Shown here piece by piece: positions 38,312 through 47,050 of a DNA stretch of 62,051 bases. This DNA is from an uncultured bacterium (GTDB taxonomy: Bacteria > Cyanobacteriota > Vampirovibrionia > Gastranaerophilales > Gastranaerophilaceae). A model generated the notes under the pieces. That model had not been told where the DNA came from. It searched no databases and saw nothing but the letters and a program-made list of their open reading frames with translations. The position numbers were made by a program, and so were the translations under genes. Where the stretch lies: contig CACYTP010000011.1 of assembly GCA_902777385.1 (NCBI GenBank), forward strand, positions 1 to 62,051. Direction: 5' to 3'. Within the stretch, counting starts at the first letter, position 1; every line of letters begins with the position of its first letter.

Positions 38312-38370
38312 CAGGTAGCAAAAAATATTTTGTTTCTGTTTTAAAGCAGAAACAAGGAGAAATCATAATT

Positions 38371-38643
38371 ATGAACATAAAAATCAAACCCATAACAATC
38401 AGCACAAGAAGAAATGCAAGACTACGCCAACAAAATATCAAACGACAAATTGCGGAAGAGGTAAGACTTCAACAAATAACAAGAAATGCCGCAAAATCCG
38501 TTGCTGAACCTTGCTATACATTAAATGTAAATAAAAATATGCTAAATGAAAACACTATTCATCAAACAACACTGGATTATTCCGGTAAGTTAGATTTGGT
38601 TGATTCAATCTGGGCACCATGGAGTAAAAATTTTAAGAATTAA
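38371..38643 (+). CDS. Small basic hypothetical protein
   Basis: 90 residues from ATG 38371, which has AAGGAGA at good spacing; an earlier in-frame start at 38278 overlaps asd and lacks a site. The N-terminal 45 residues are Arg/Gln-rich and helical (RRNARLRQQNIKRQIAEEVR), and the tail is aromatic. Not recognised. It converges on prepilin gene 2 with ten bases between stops. Confidence 0.55.
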   Translation: MNIKIKPITISTRRNARLRQQNIKRQIAEEVRLQQITRNAAKSVAEPCYTLNVNKNMLNENTIHQTTLDYSGKLDLVDSIWAPWSKNFKN

Positions 38644-38652
38644 ATCCGGAAC

Positions 38653-39681
38653 TTACCACGGATAATCGTCTTTTATCTGCCAGCCATCCATGAATATTAC
38701 TGCTAAACAAGCTATGCCCTTTTTAGCTTTATTGCAAAAATAATCATTGCCGGCACTCAATATTGTTGCCCTTGGATTACTTCCACCTGCATCAATCCAA
38801 GCAGGTAAAATTTTCCCTTCATATTCTTTTGACGCTGCTCTCTTCGTTTGCGACAAATACTGTAAACAAAAGACATCCCTACCAACTTTATTAGGACCTC
38901 TTTGTCCGTTGATATCAAAAACAATGTATACCTGCTTAGGATGGTCAACAGAAGTAGTGTACGCTTTTAAAGCTATATATGTTCCATCTGCAAGATAAAA
39001 ACAATATGAGTTATTATCATAATTTTTATCATGACTAAAACGTTGACCATTCAATCCATATATAGGATATGCACAATCATCCGAATTATTATTTTCACAT
39101 ACCCTTGCAACTTTTATAAACGGTATTACATATCTGTCTGCAAAATATTTTGCTGTTGCAAAACTATTACCACTTTGTATTTCCCAACCAACAGTATCTC
39201 CATACTCGGACATTGCCATCATCGTTGTATTAGTCAAAATTGAATAAACTTTTTTTATTTTGGAAACAGTTTCTTGCTTTTGGTAATTATTAATCACAGT
39301 CGGCAATGTCAACGCCGCAACCACACCGATTATACCGAGGGTGATTAAAACCTCCGCCAAAGTAAAGGCGGCACGACGAGGCTTTGCAGACTGAGCTACG
39401 TGCGTAGCACCTTCGGCAAGGGTAAACGCAGCTTTACTATCTCTACACACTTTGTCATGCCGAACTTTACAAAGCGAACCACCGCAACGAAGTGAGGATG
39501 AGTGAGCCTGTATGCAGAGCTGTTTCGGCATCTGACCCATGGTACTTGCTACGACCTCCTCTTTTTGAGTACTACCTAAAGTTTTACTGTGGCTAGATCC
39601 TGAAATAAATTCAGGATGACGTACTCTAAAATCCCGCAAACCCTTACTATGAGAGGATTTTACCCCCCCCCCTAAGGTCAA
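38653..39681 (-). CDS. Type IV prepilin-like protein, gene 2, with repeat-derived N-terminal extension
   Basis: The pilin core runs from FTLAEVLITLGIIGVVAA near 39370 to DGWQIKDDYPW and has the shared FDINGQRGPNKVGRDVF motif. The upstream frame is open to TTG 39681 at the G tract but is mostly repeat sequence: RHPEFISGSS comes from a CATCCTGAATTTATTTCAGG repeat. The prepilin motif is present twice: KAAFTLAE, then GATHVAQSAKPRR, then AAFTLAEVLITLG. There is no ATG near the core; GTG 39450 would give a 265-residue protein with the first KAAFTLAE close to its start. The full frame is listed because the start cannot be decided. Confidence 0.65.
   Translation of the reverse strand: MTLGGGVKSSHSKGLRDFRVRHPEFISGSSHSKTLGSTQKEEVVASTMGQMPKQLCIQAHSSSLRCGGSLCKVRHDKVCRDSKAAFTLAEGATHVAQSAKPRRAAFTLAEVLITLGIIGVVAALTLPTVINNYQKQETVSKIKKVYSILTNTTMMAMSEYGDTVGWEIQSGNSFATAKYFADRYVIPFIKVARVCENNNSDDCAYPIYGLNGQRFSHDKNYDNNSYCFYLADGTYIALKAYTTSVDHPKQVYIVFDINGQRGPNKVGRDVFCLQYLSQTKRAASKEYEGKILPAWIDAGGSNPRATILSAGNDYFCNKAKKGIACLAVIFMDGWQIKDDYPW
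39395..39408. repeat. Small palindrome inside the duplicated prepilin motif
   Basis: GCTACG-TG-CGTAGC sits in the stretch coding GATHVAQ between the two FTLAE copies, suggesting that a small palindromic repeat was inserted at the start of the pilin helix. Confidence 0.5.
39448..39620. mobile_element. REP/MITE-like element with GTCATxCxGAA ends
   Basis: About 170 bp. The left end is GTCATGCCGAAC (39454 region) and the right end is TTCAGGATGAC (39611-39620), inverted versions of GTCAT(G/C)C(C/T)GAA. Internal hairpin-like copies include TTTCGGCATCTGAC and ATCCTGAAATAAATTCAGGAT (the latter a near-perfect palindrome). No gene of its own; it lies between the poly-G cassette and the pilin core. Confidence 0.55.
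39627..39672 (-). repeat. Poly-G leader cassette, copy 3
   Basis: Ten G (39663-39672), then the TAAAATCC...GGATTTTA inverted repeat (arms 39627-39634 and 39655-39662), with a loop differing from copy 1 at a few bases. Confidence 0.85.
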
Positions 39682-39697
39682 ATACAGATATACTCAT
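39647..39697 (-). other. Short leader ORF across the G10 tract of prepilin 2
   Basis: CAGGAG, ATG (39697), then MSISVFDLRGGGKILS and TAG (39647-39649). It is the same length and nearly the same peptide as the leader at 16322-16372. Confidence 0.6.
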
Positions 39698-39723
39698 AGT
39701 TTAAATACTCCTGTTTTTCTTTT

Positions 39724-39752
39724 ATTATAACATAAATTTTTGCAAGTTACAA
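39724..39752 (-). promoter_or_regulatory. Promoter of prepilin 2 leader
   Basis: Minus-strand TTGTAA (39747-39752), a 17-bp spacer and TATAAT (39724-39729), 27 bases before the leader ATG. Confidence 0.65.
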
Positions 39753-39867
39753 GATAGAGTTTACAAAATAATCGTAAAAAAATTTAGCTATATTTCTTAA
39801 CAAAAGATAATGTTTAAGACTTTTTTGCTTGTTTCTGGTAAAATAACTGTAAGGTTAAGGATGTGTT

Positions 39868-40335
39868 ATGGGACAAATTGTAGGAAGAGAAGAAATCACA
39901 AAACTCATAGACAGCTTACATAAAGACGGAAAAACCGTTGTTACAACTAATGGATGTTTTGATATACTTCACGTTGGACATGTAAGATACCTTCAAAAAA
40001 CAAAAAGTTTTGCGGATAAATTGATTGTCCTTTTAAATTCCGACAAATCTGTCCGAGCAATAAAAGGTCCGACAAGACCTGTTAATAATGAAGATGACAG
40101 GGCAGAAATACTTTGTGCGTTAGCATGCGTAGATTATGTGGTTCTTTTTGATGAGAATAGTCCAAGAAATCTTTTGGATGAAATGAAGCCTGATGTATAC
40201 ACAAAAGGAGCAGATTATACAATGGAAACACTGCCGGAAGCTGATATTATGCGTAAGAACGGTACCAGAGTAGAATTTATCAGTTTTGTTGAAGGAAAAT
40301 CAACAACAAATATTATAAACAAGATTAATAAGTAA
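39868..40335 (+). CDS. rfaE2: D-glycero-beta-D-manno-heptose 1-phosphate adenylyltransferase
   Basis: Activates heptose for the LPS core. The 155 residues match the C-terminal nucleotidyltransferase half of HldE as a stand-alone protein: [16 protein letters not shown] contains the HxGH site, [15 protein letters not shown] the substrate loop, and [11 protein letters not shown] the ISTT-like nucleotide motif. AAGGAT precedes the ATG, with an extended -10 (TGGTAAAAT) near 39835. The kinase half (RfaE1) is not here. lpxD follows 14 bases on. Confidence 0.92.
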   Translation: MGQIVGREEITKLIDSLHKDGKTVVTTNGCFDILHVGHVRYLQKTKSFADKLIVLLNSDKSVRAIKGPTRPVNNEDDRAEILCALACVDYVVLFDENSPRNLLDEMKPDVYTKGADYTMETLPEADIMRKNGTRVEFISFVEGKSTTNIINKINK

Positions 40336-40349
40336 TAAGGAGAATAAGA

Positions 40350-41444
40350 ATGAAATCATTCACTATTGAAGAAATTACACAAATAGTTGGCGGTATGTTG
40401 ACAAAAGTTCAGGATGCAAAAATTGAACGTATTGCTCCTCCTGTGTTGGCAGATGAGAATACTTTGGCTTTGGCTTTAGGAGAAGAAGAGATTGCAAATC
40501 TTGCAAATTCAAAAGCAAAAGCAGCACTTGTACCGCTTGGAGTACAAATTGACGGATTAACTACAATAGAAGTTGAAAGACCACGTCTTGCAATGATGAA
40601 GTTAATTACTTTATTTTATAATCCGCCAAGAATTAATGACGGAATTCATCCTACAGCAGTGGTTGATCCTACCGCAAAAATTGGCGAAAATGTTAAAATC
40701 GGACCTAACGTAGTAATATCTCATGATGCAGTGGTTGGTGACAATACACAGATTATGGCAAACAGCTATATAGGAGGCGAAGCCAAAATAGGTAAAAATT
40801 GTTTCTTCCATCCGGGAGTAAACGTAGGTGACAGAGTTGAAGTCGGAAATGATGTAATCCTTCACCATGGAGTATCTCTTGGTGCTGACGGTTTCAGCTT
40901 TGTTACAGAAAATCCTGACAACATTGAACACGCAAGAAAAGAAGGTGCAATATCAGGAGAAGACGCTGCAAAACATGTAATCTTTAAAATTCCTTCAATA
41001 GGAAGTGTTGTTATAGGTAATAATGTTGAAATCGGTGCAAATTCAACAATTGACAGAGGTACCATTGAAAATACCACTATTGGTGACAATACAAAAATTG
41101 ATGACCTTGTAATGATTGGTCATAATTGCAGAGTAGGCAAAGGTTGTTTGATTGTTTCTCAGGTAGGTATTGCAGGAAGCTGCGTAATAGGTGACAGAGT
41201 TGTTATTGCAGGTCAGGCAGGTTTGGCTGACCACATTGAAATCGGTTCTGATACAATTATCACAGCTAAAGCAGGTGTTACAAAATCATTCCCTGAAAAA
41301 TCAATTATTGTTGGTATCCCTGCAGTTCCGAGAAAAGATTTCATCAAACAACTTAAAACAATGAAAGATGCTCAGGAAATTTTTGCAAAATTCAAAAAAT
41401 ATGAACCTTTGTTCAAAGAATTTGAAGAAAATGTAGCTAAATAG
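40350..41444 (+). CDS. lpxD: UDP-3-O-acylglucosamine N-acyltransferase
   Basis: Adds the N-linked hydroxyacyl chain in lipid A synthesis. The 364 residues have an N-terminal uridine-binding domain (about 1-105), then a left-handed beta helix of hexapeptide repeats (about 105-320, such as [12 protein letters not shown]) with the catalytic His in MIGHNCRVG, and a C-terminal helical tail. AAGGAGAA precedes the ATG. Its TAG stop straddles the edge of the inserted IVP element; without the element the stop would be TAA at the same codon. Confidence 0.96.
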   Translation: MKSFTIEEITQIVGGMLTKVQDAKIERIAPPVLADENTLALALGEEEIANLANSKAKAALVPLGVQIDGLTTIEVERPRLAMMKLITLFYNPPRINDGIHPTAVVDPTAKIGENVKIGPNVVISHDAVVGDNTQIMANSYIGGEAKIGKNCFFHPGVNVGDRVEVGNDVILHHGVSLGADGFSFVTENPDNIEHARKEGAISGEDAAKHVIFKIPSIGSVVIGNNVEIGANSTIDRGTIENTTIGDNTKIDDLVMIGHNCRVGKGCLIVSQVGIAGSCVIGDRVVIAGQAGLADHIEIGSDTIITAKAGVTKSFPEKSIIVGIPAVPRKDFIKQLKTMKDAQEIFAKFKKYEPLFKEFEENVAK

Positions 41445-41906
41445 TTGAAAGGTTTAATGGTTAAATGGTTGAAAAGTTATTACATACATTCGGATTTGAA
41501 AAGCTTGATATTTGGGTATCTTCAATAGAACTTGCTAAAATAATATATTCTATTACGTCAAGTTTTCCTGAATCTGAAAAATATGGAATTGTTTCTCAGC
41601 TTCGCCGTGCAACAGTTTCGATTTCATCAAATATTGCTGAAGGTTCATGTAAATCCTCATATAAGGAACAAGCAAGATTTTCTGAAATTGCATTTGGTAG
41701 CCTTATGGAAGTTTTAAATCAAATAATCATTGCTAAAACACTAAATTACATATCAGAAGAAGATTATATAAATATTCGCAGTGAAATTGAAAAAATTTCA
41801 AGACAATTAAATGCTTACAAAAATTCTCAAATCAGAAGGGGGAATATGTGATGTTTTATAGTAAACAAAATAACCACCCAACTGTTCAACCATTCAACCG
41901 TTCAAC
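41444..41906 (+). mobile_element. IVP-type element with GTTGAAxGGTT inverted ends
   Basis: 463 bp. The left end is GTTGAAAGGTTTAATGGTT (from 41444) and the right end, read in reverse, is GTTGAACGGTTGAATGGTT (ending 41906). AAATA lies directly outside both ends (41439-41443 and 41907-41911), a candidate 5-bp target duplication. The only gene inside is the four-helix-bundle gene. Removing the element and one AAATA leaves lpxD with an in-frame TAA. Confidence 0.7.
41465..41851 (+). CDS. Four-helix-bundle protein of the 23S rRNA intervening-sequence (IVP) family
   Basis: 128 residues. The family core is clear: FEKLDIWVSSIELAK, SFPESEKYGIVSQLRRATVSISSNIAEG, and a third helix ending FGSLMEVLNQIIIAK. 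These small proteins are often found inside rRNA intervening sequences or flanked by repeats; their role is unknown. The ATG lies within the left inverted end of the element (ATGGTTGAA). The end overlaps the lpxC ATG (GTGATG), so the gene is now embedded in the lpxD-lpxC operon. Confidence 0.88.
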   Translation: MVEKLLHTFGFEKLDIWVSSIELAKIIYSITSSFPESEKYGIVSQLRRATVSISSNIAEGSCKSSYKEQARFSEIAFGSLMEVLNQIIIAKTLNYISEEDYINIRSEIEKISRQLNAYKNSQIRRGNM

Positions 41907-42732
41907 AAATAATCTTTTTATTACACTAAAACAAGAAACTCAAATAACAGGTAACGGTTTGATGAAAAATAAACCGTGTACGGTTAGATTTTTCCCTTCT
42001 AAAGCAGGCAAAATCAGATATTTTGTCGGAGGGGAAGAGTTTGAAGCTACTACAGACAATGTACTATCTACAGATCATTGCGTAGTATTAGGGAAAAACA
42101 AAGCTCAGGCAATGTTAACCGAACATTTGACAGCAGCTTTGGCATTTTGCGGTATAGATTCTTTGGATATTTGTCTTGACGAAATGGAAGTTCCTGCATT
42201 GGATGGCAGCTCAAAACAATGGGTTGAAGTATTTAAAGATGCGGGTATTGATAAACCGCTATTATACAAACCTCAGAAATATACCGTATCTGAGCCTGTT
42301 TACTACTTAAACGGAAAAACAAGTTTGGTTATACTTCCGGCAGAAGATTTATTCATATCTTATGCAGTAAATTACGACCATAAGGATTTAAGACAATGTT
42401 TTGTGAATTATAATCCGAAAAATCAACAGGAAATTATTGAAGCAAGAACCTTTGGATTTTATAAAGATTTAAGAAAATTCCAAATGCTAGGATTTGCGAA
42501 AGGAGTAAACATTGATAATACTGTAGGTTTGACAGATGAAGGATACACGACAGAACTTCGTTCAGACAAAGAACCTGTTAAGCATAAAATGCTTGATTTA
42601 GTAGGTGACTTGTATCTGACCGGAATAAATCCGCTTAACCTTAAATGTCAAATTTTGGCAAAGGAAGCCGGTCATGCAGTACATATTAAAGTAGCAAAAA
42701 TATTAAAAGATAAAATAGTAGAATGTAAATAA
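41848..42732 (+). CDS. lpxC: UDP-3-O-acyl-N-acetylglucosamine deacetylase with element-derived start
   Basis: The committed zinc-dependent step of lipid A synthesis; 294 residues. Motifs: TEHLTAALAFCG (zinc His), ALDGSSKQWVE, KHKMLDLVGDLYLTG (zinc His and Asp) and AGHAVHIKVAKIL (catalytic His). Family homology starts only at FITLKQETQITGNGL, about residue 29. The first 20 or so residues (HPTVQPFNRSTN) are translated from the right end of the IVP element. GGGGG precedes the start. The native start seems to have been replaced; if the element is ignored, no standard start lies just before FITLKQE. Confidence 0.93.
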   Translation: MMFYSKQNNHPTVQPFNRSTNNLFITLKQETQITGNGLMKNKPCTVRFFPSKAGKIRYFVGGEEFEATTDNVLSTDHCVVLGKNKAQAMLTEHLTAALAFCGIDSLDICLDEMEVPALDGSSKQWVEVFKDAGIDKPLLYKPQKYTVSEPVYYLNGKTSLVILPAEDLFISYAVNYDHKDLRQCFVNYNPKNQQEIIEARTFGFYKDLRKFQMLGFAKGVNIDNTVGLTDEGYTTELRSDKEPVKHKMLDLVGDLYLTGINPLNLKCQILAKEAGHAVHIKVAKILKDKIVECK

Positions 42733-42745
42733 TAAGGAGAGACAA

Positions 42746-43201
42746 ATGTCAGAAGAAATTAAAGAACAAGAAGCATTCAGCATGGATATATTTGAAATTA
42801 TGAATATGCTTCCACACAGATACCCATTTTTACTTGTAGACAGAATTACGGAATGTGTAGCCGGAAAATACTGCAAAGGTTATAAAAACCTTACTATGAA
42901 TGAAGAGTTTTTCCAGGGACATTTTCCTAACAATCCTGTAATGCCCGGAGTACTTCAACTTGAAGCGATGGCTCAATGTTCAGCTCCTATTTTGTTAACA
43001 TTACCGCAATTTCAGGGCAAATTAGCACTGTATGCCGGAGTTGAAAATGCAAGATTTAAAAATATTGTTAGACCCGGTGATAAATTTGAAATGGAAATTG
43101 AACTTACAAAATTAAAAGGTCCTATCTGCAAAGCTCACGGTATAGGAAGAGTTGACGGCAAAGTTTGTGTCGAAGCCGATATGACTTTTGCTTTAACATA
43201 A
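42746..43201 (+). CDS. fabZ: 3-hydroxyacyl-ACP dehydratase FabZ
   Basis: Dehydrates beta-hydroxyacyl-ACP in fatty acid synthesis and competes with lipid A synthesis for its substrate, which explains its place after lpxC. The 151 residues have HRYPFLLVDRI with the catalytic His and GHFPNNPVMPGVLQLEAMAQ with the Glu-bearing hot-dog helix. AAGGAGAG precedes the ATG. The usual next gene, lpxA, is missing: a terminator follows. Confidence 0.97.
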   Translation: MSEEIKEQEAFSMDIFEIMNMLPHRYPFLLVDRITECVAGKYCKGYKNLTMNEEFFQGHFPNNPVMPGVLQLEAMAQCSAPILLTLPQFQGKLALYAGVENARFKNIVRPGDKFEMEIELTKLKGPICKAHGIGRVDGKVCVEADMTFALT

Positions 43202-43221
43202 CAGTTAAATAATATTATACT

Positions 43222-43261
43222 AAAAAAGAGGTTGAAAATGTTGTTATTCGACCTCTTTTTT
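43222..43261 (+). terminator. Terminator of the rfaE2-lpxD-lpxC-fabZ operon
   Basis: A 15-bp stem (AAAAAAGAGGTTGAA / TTCGACCTCTTTTTT, with one G-T pair), a 10-base loop and a T run. Confidence 0.85.
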
Positions 43262-43286
43262 AATATGTTTTATGTTTTAAATTTAA

Positions 43287-43295
43287 TGCTATAAT
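43287..43295 (+). promoter_or_regulatory. Extended -10 of uvrC, probably leaderless
   Basis: TGCTATAAT ends six bases before the uvrC ATG; no Shine-Dalgarno is present. Identical in layout to the MCE gene start. Confidence 0.5.
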
Positions 43296-43301
43296 ACAGT
43301 T

Positions 43302-44966
43302 ATGAATGAACAGCTGAAGCAAACACTAAAACTTTTACCATCACTTCCCGGTTGCTATATTTATTACAACAAGGATAATGAAATAATTTATGTTGGAAAA
43401 GCCAAAATTCTTAAACGCCGTGTAATGAGTTATTTTAACCGTAAACACCACGACAGCGTTAAGGTTAATGTACTTGTATCTCAAATAGAGAGAATGGAAT
43501 ACATTATTACTAACACCGAAGTTGAAGCTCTCATTTTAGAAAATCATCTTATTAAAAAACATAAACCAAAATACAATATTCTCCTGAAAGATGACAAAAA
43601 ATATCCGTATTTTTTAATTACTGATGAAGATTTCCCAAGAATTACAGTTGTCAGAAAGAAAAACTTAAATCCGGAAAAGGGCAGATATTACGGACCTTAT
43701 ACTGATGTCAGGGCAATGTATGCCACACTCGATTTTTTGAAGAAAATTTTTCCGCTTAAACAATGCAAAACGCCAAAGTTCAAAGACAGACCATGCTTAT
43801 ACTATCAGATAGGACGCTGTATGGCACCATGTCAGGGGCTTGTATCAAGCGAGGAATACAAAAATCTTGTCAGACAAGCAGAATTGTTTTTATCAGGTAA
43901 ACAATCAGAACTCATCAGACAAATTGAAGAGGAAATGAATAAATATGCAGCTTCAGAACAGTATGAAAAAGCTGCCAGAATGCGTGACAGCTTATTTGAT
44001 TTGAAGAAAACATTGGAAAAACAAAAAGTAGTTTATGAAAACACAAAACTAAATGAAGATGTAATTTCAATGCTCAATGAGGACGGAATTTTTGCTATTG
44101 TAATTTTGATGATAAGAGAAGGCAGACTCATAGACAAAAAAGATTTTACTTACGAAGTGGAAGCCGATGACAGGGCAGAATTCTTTGCAACATTCTTTAA
44201 AGAATATTATAATACACTTTCTTTGGAATTTCCTGACCGAATTGTATCAAATGAACTGGAAGCTGTTGGAGATAAGACTCTTTATGAAGAATGGCTAAAT
44301 ATCATATCAGGTAAAAAAGTCAAAATCAGCTACGGAAAATCTGCACAAGGGAAAGAACTTCAAATGTTAGCAGACAAAAATGCACGCATAGTACTTGATA
44401 ATGCAAAAATTAAAAAAATGGTTAAAATCAATGAGGATTTTAATGAAATCGGTTCGTATCTTGCAGAAAAATTAAAACTCTCGAATTTCCCTCACAGAAT
44501 GGAATGCTATGACATTTCACACATTCAGGGTACTAATACTGTTGCCTCTATGGTTACTTTCATTAACGGAATGCCAAAGAAAAGTGAATATAGAAAGTTC
44601 AAAGTTCGTTCCACTGAAGGGAAACCGGATGACTTTCAATCCATGAAAGAAGTTTTGACAAGAAGATTTAATCACCTTGGTGACGAAAAGAAATGGGCAA
44701 AACCTGATTTAATAATAATTGACGGCGGCAAAGGTCAGTTATCCAGTGTTATGCAAATTGTTGAAGAAATGAATATTAAGGGAATTGATATTGTAAGTTT
44801 GGCAAAACGTGAAGAAGAGGTCTTTTTACCTAAACAATCAAAATCAATTCTTCTGCCAAGAGATTCCGGTGCTTTATATGTAATTCAAAGAATAAGAGAT
44901 GAAGCACACAGATTTGCTATCACATATCATCGAAAACTGCGTGGCAAAAGTGCGTTACAAAAATAA
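43302..44966 (+). CDS. uvrC: Excinuclease ABC subunit C, lacking the C-terminal HhH domain
   Basis: Makes both incisions in nucleotide excision repair. The 554 residues have the GIY-YIG nuclease (LPGCYIYYNKDNEIIYVGKA, about 12-90), a Cys-rich cluster (CKTPKFKDRPCLYYQIGRC), a UVR motif (about 205-240), and the RNase H-like nuclease with Asp in CYDISHIQG, Asp in IIDGGKGQLS, and His in DEAHRFAITYHRKLR. The protein then ends at RGKSALQK, without the helix-hairpin-helix pair (about 50 residues) that usually follows. The bases after the stop do not read as a lost HhH in any frame I checked. Confidence 0.95.
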   Translation: MNEQLKQTLKLLPSLPGCYIYYNKDNEIIYVGKAKILKRRVMSYFNRKHHDSVKVNVLVSQIERMEYIITNTEVEALILENHLIKKHKPKYNILLKDDKKYPYFLITDEDFPRITVVRKKNLNPEKGRYYGPYTDVRAMYATLDFLKKIFPLKQCKTPKFKDRPCLYYQIGRCMAPCQGLVSSEEYKNLVRQAELFLSGKQSELIRQIEEEMNKYAASEQYEKAARMRDSLFDLKKTLEKQKVVYENTKLNEDVISMLNEDGIFAIVILMIREGRLIDKKDFTYEVEADDRAEFFATFFKEYYNTLSLEFPDRIVSNELEAVGDKTLYEEWLNIISGKKVKISYGKSAQGKELQMLADKNARIVLDNAKIKKMVKINEDFNEIGSYLAEKLKLSNFPHRMECYDISHIQGTNTVASMVTFINGMPKKSEYRKFKVRSTEGKPDDFQSMKEVLTRRFNHLGDEKKWAKPDLIIIDGGKGQLSSVMQIVEEMNIKGIDIVSLAKREEEVFLPKQSKSILLPRDSGALYVIQRIRDEAHRFAITYHRKLRGKSALQK

Positions 44967-45072
44967 TACCCTATAATATTTTTATATTATTTAATTTATA
45001 TTAAGGTTATTTCCAATTTTATAGACAAACAGTCTTTTATGTACTAAAATAAAAACGGAATTAAGATTAATA

Positions 45073-45915
45073 TTAAGCGGATAAATGCCCGTAAATTACA
45101 CGGTCAATACCTGCTAAGTCTTTTATTACCTCAATATCAGTAAATCCAAATTGTTTCATTATTTCAGAAACTTTTTCAGCCTGATTAATACCAAGTTCAA
45201 AAATTAGATACCCGCAAGAATTTAATATTCGAGGTGCTTCGGAAGTTATCCGCAAATAAAAATTTACCCCATATTTATCTTCCGCAAAAAGTGCCTCTGC
45301 GGGATCATATTGCACTTCAGCTTGCAAATTGTCCTTTTCGCTAATCGGAATGTACGGAGGATTAGATATAATTATGTCAAATTTTTCTGAGGGTTTAACG
45401 TTTGAAAAAATATCAGATTTTCTAAAAATTGCCTTGTTATAAAGATTTAGCCTTGAGGCATTATCCAGTGCAATTTGTAATGCATCATTTGAAATATCAA
45501 GTCCGATAATTTGGCAATCAGAATATTTAGCAACCATACAGGCTATGCAACCACTTCCTGTACCAACATCCAACGCCAGTTTTAAATTATTTTTATTAAT
45601 TATCTCAACAGATTTTCTGACCAGTAATTCAGTTTCGTCACGGGGAATTAAAACAGAAGGATTGACTATAAATTTTTCACCCATAGAATCTGCAAACCCG
45701 ATTATATGCTGAATAGGCTTTCTTGTGGAAGCTCTTTCCAATGCTTTTTCTTTTACAATTTCTAATTTTTCGGAATCAAGTTTTTTCCCGAGTATTAAAT
45801 CCTTTGCCGAGTAATTGCAAAAATGTTCAATAAGAAGTTTTACTTCGATATTTGCTTCATTTTCTTCTATACCTGCATCAGTCAATATTTTTACTATTTC
45901 CGTTATTGTTGTCAT
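45073..45915 (-). CDS. prmC: Release factor glutamine methyltransferase
   Basis: Methylates the GGQ Gln of release factors RF1 and RF2. 280 residues: a helical N-terminal domain, IPRDETELLV, SAM motif LDVGTGSGCIA, and the catalytic NPPYI (in DIIISNPPYIPISEKD). Two bases separate it from the upstream DUF3137 gene, so they are co-transcribed. The 105 bp between it and uvrC show no convincing terminator. Confidence 0.95.
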   Translation of the reverse strand: MTTITEIVKILTDAGIEENEANIEVKLLIEHFCNYSAKDLILGKKLDSEKLEIVKEKALERASTRKPIQHIIGFADSMGEKFIVNPSVLIPRDETELLVRKSVEIINKNNLKLALDVGTGSGCIACMVAKYSDCQIIGLDISNDALQIALDNASRLNLYNKAIFRKSDIFSNVKPSEKFDIIISNPPYIPISEKDNLQAEVQYDPAEALFAEDKYGVNFYLRITSEAPRILNSCGYLIFELGINQAEKVSEIMKQFGFTDIEVIKDLAGIDRVIYGHLSA

Positions 45916-45917
45916 TA

Positions 45918-46871
45918 TTATAATCCTGTATTTTGATAAAGTTTTAATTCTTCTATAAGTTCAAAAATAGAGATTAATTCTTTTAAAAATATTTCATATT
46001 GTTGAGTATCAGTAACGGGTTTGTTCAAATCTCCCAATGAGAATAAATCTTTTTTCACCGGAATAGTCAAAAGTAAAGTATTATCCTTGAAACTGCAAGA
46101 AATAGTTTTAGCCTCAAATGCGTGTTGGATATTTTTAAATCTCTCCATAAATGCTGTTGTAATGAGGTATCTTGCCTCAACCTGATCCTGAGAACGTACA
46201 TGGAATTTTTTTGAAAATTCGGTATCCTCAAGCTTAACTTCTTCATAAGGTCCGGAATTTACCAGTACCTTTGGTTTAATAATTGTATGACTTTTAAAGT
46301 GCTTTGGAATCTCTAATTTTATTGCAACACCTCTAAATGCAGTGTGGGTTTGGGTTCTGCCTTTAGAATCTTTAGTTTTATAGTACAAATGCATTTCTGA
46401 AATATTTATTGGTATATTCTTATAAGAGCCGATAAAATTATCGTCCACATCCATATTTTCAAAATGTGATATTATTTTAGAGTCTTTAAGCTCATATTTG
46501 CTAATAATCTCATTCATTGTCCATTTAAAATCTCCGAATGCACTGAGGGCAATCGGCATAATTTTTTCTTTTATTTGGAATTCAAATCCTTTTTGTATAA
46601 ATCTTCTGACGCCGACAATGATGGCACAAGACAAGATTGTCCCAAAAAATAAAACCTTACATGCTGATGATATAAATACTTCCGATTGTCTATCACTCAA
46701 TAATAAAACTAACATGACAATGACTGCGATTGTTGCAAATATGCAGGACAGCAAATTAGCTTTATTTCTTGCTTTAATTCGTTCTGCTTCAAACGGTTTC
46801 AATGCAGGGATTACGCTGTTATGAAATGTTTTTGTAAAATTTGTTCTAAATTGATTTATATTATTATCCAA
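45918..46871 (-). CDS. DUF3137-family membrane protein, paralog 3
   Basis: 317 residues. It has the N-terminal helix pair (about 35-85), the signature region (SHFENMDVDDNFIGSYKNIP) and the C-terminal block (VRSQDQVEARYLITTAFMERFKNIQ, ending KLYQNTGL) of the two genes at 20393 and 21565, but lacks their second helix pair, which explains the shorter length. It heads a two-gene unit with prmC. The function is unknown. Confidence 0.75.
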   Translation of the reverse strand: MDNNINQFRTNFTKTFHNSVIPALKPFEAERIKARNKANLLSCIFATIAVIVMLVLLLSDRQSEVFISSACKVLFFGTILSCAIIVGVRRFIQKGFEFQIKEKIMPIALSAFGDFKWTMNEIISKYELKDSKIISHFENMDVDDNFIGSYKNIPINISEMHLYYKTKDSKGRTQTHTAFRGVAIKLEIPKHFKSHTIIKPKVLVNSGPYEEVKLEDTEFSKKFHVRSQDQVEARYLITTAFMERFKNIQHAFEAKTISCSFKDNTLLLTIPVKKDLFSLGDLNKPVTDTQQYEIFLKELISIFELIEELKLYQNTGL

Positions 46872-47050
46872 AATAAAATCCTCCCGATTACTATTATGAA
46901 TAATTTTATGGAGTATTAAATCATTTATCCGTATGAAGTTTGTAAATTCAATACTTGCATAAAATCCGTATATACGTTATAATATCTAAATGGAGTAGGT
47001 AATATATTATTTACTTTGACAATTAGTTTATTAAATTAGGAGACACAAAA

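Noticed and set aside
44967-45072. Terminator between uvrC and prmC
   Set aside because: Only short AT-only pairings (AAATAATA/TATTATTT); too weak to call.
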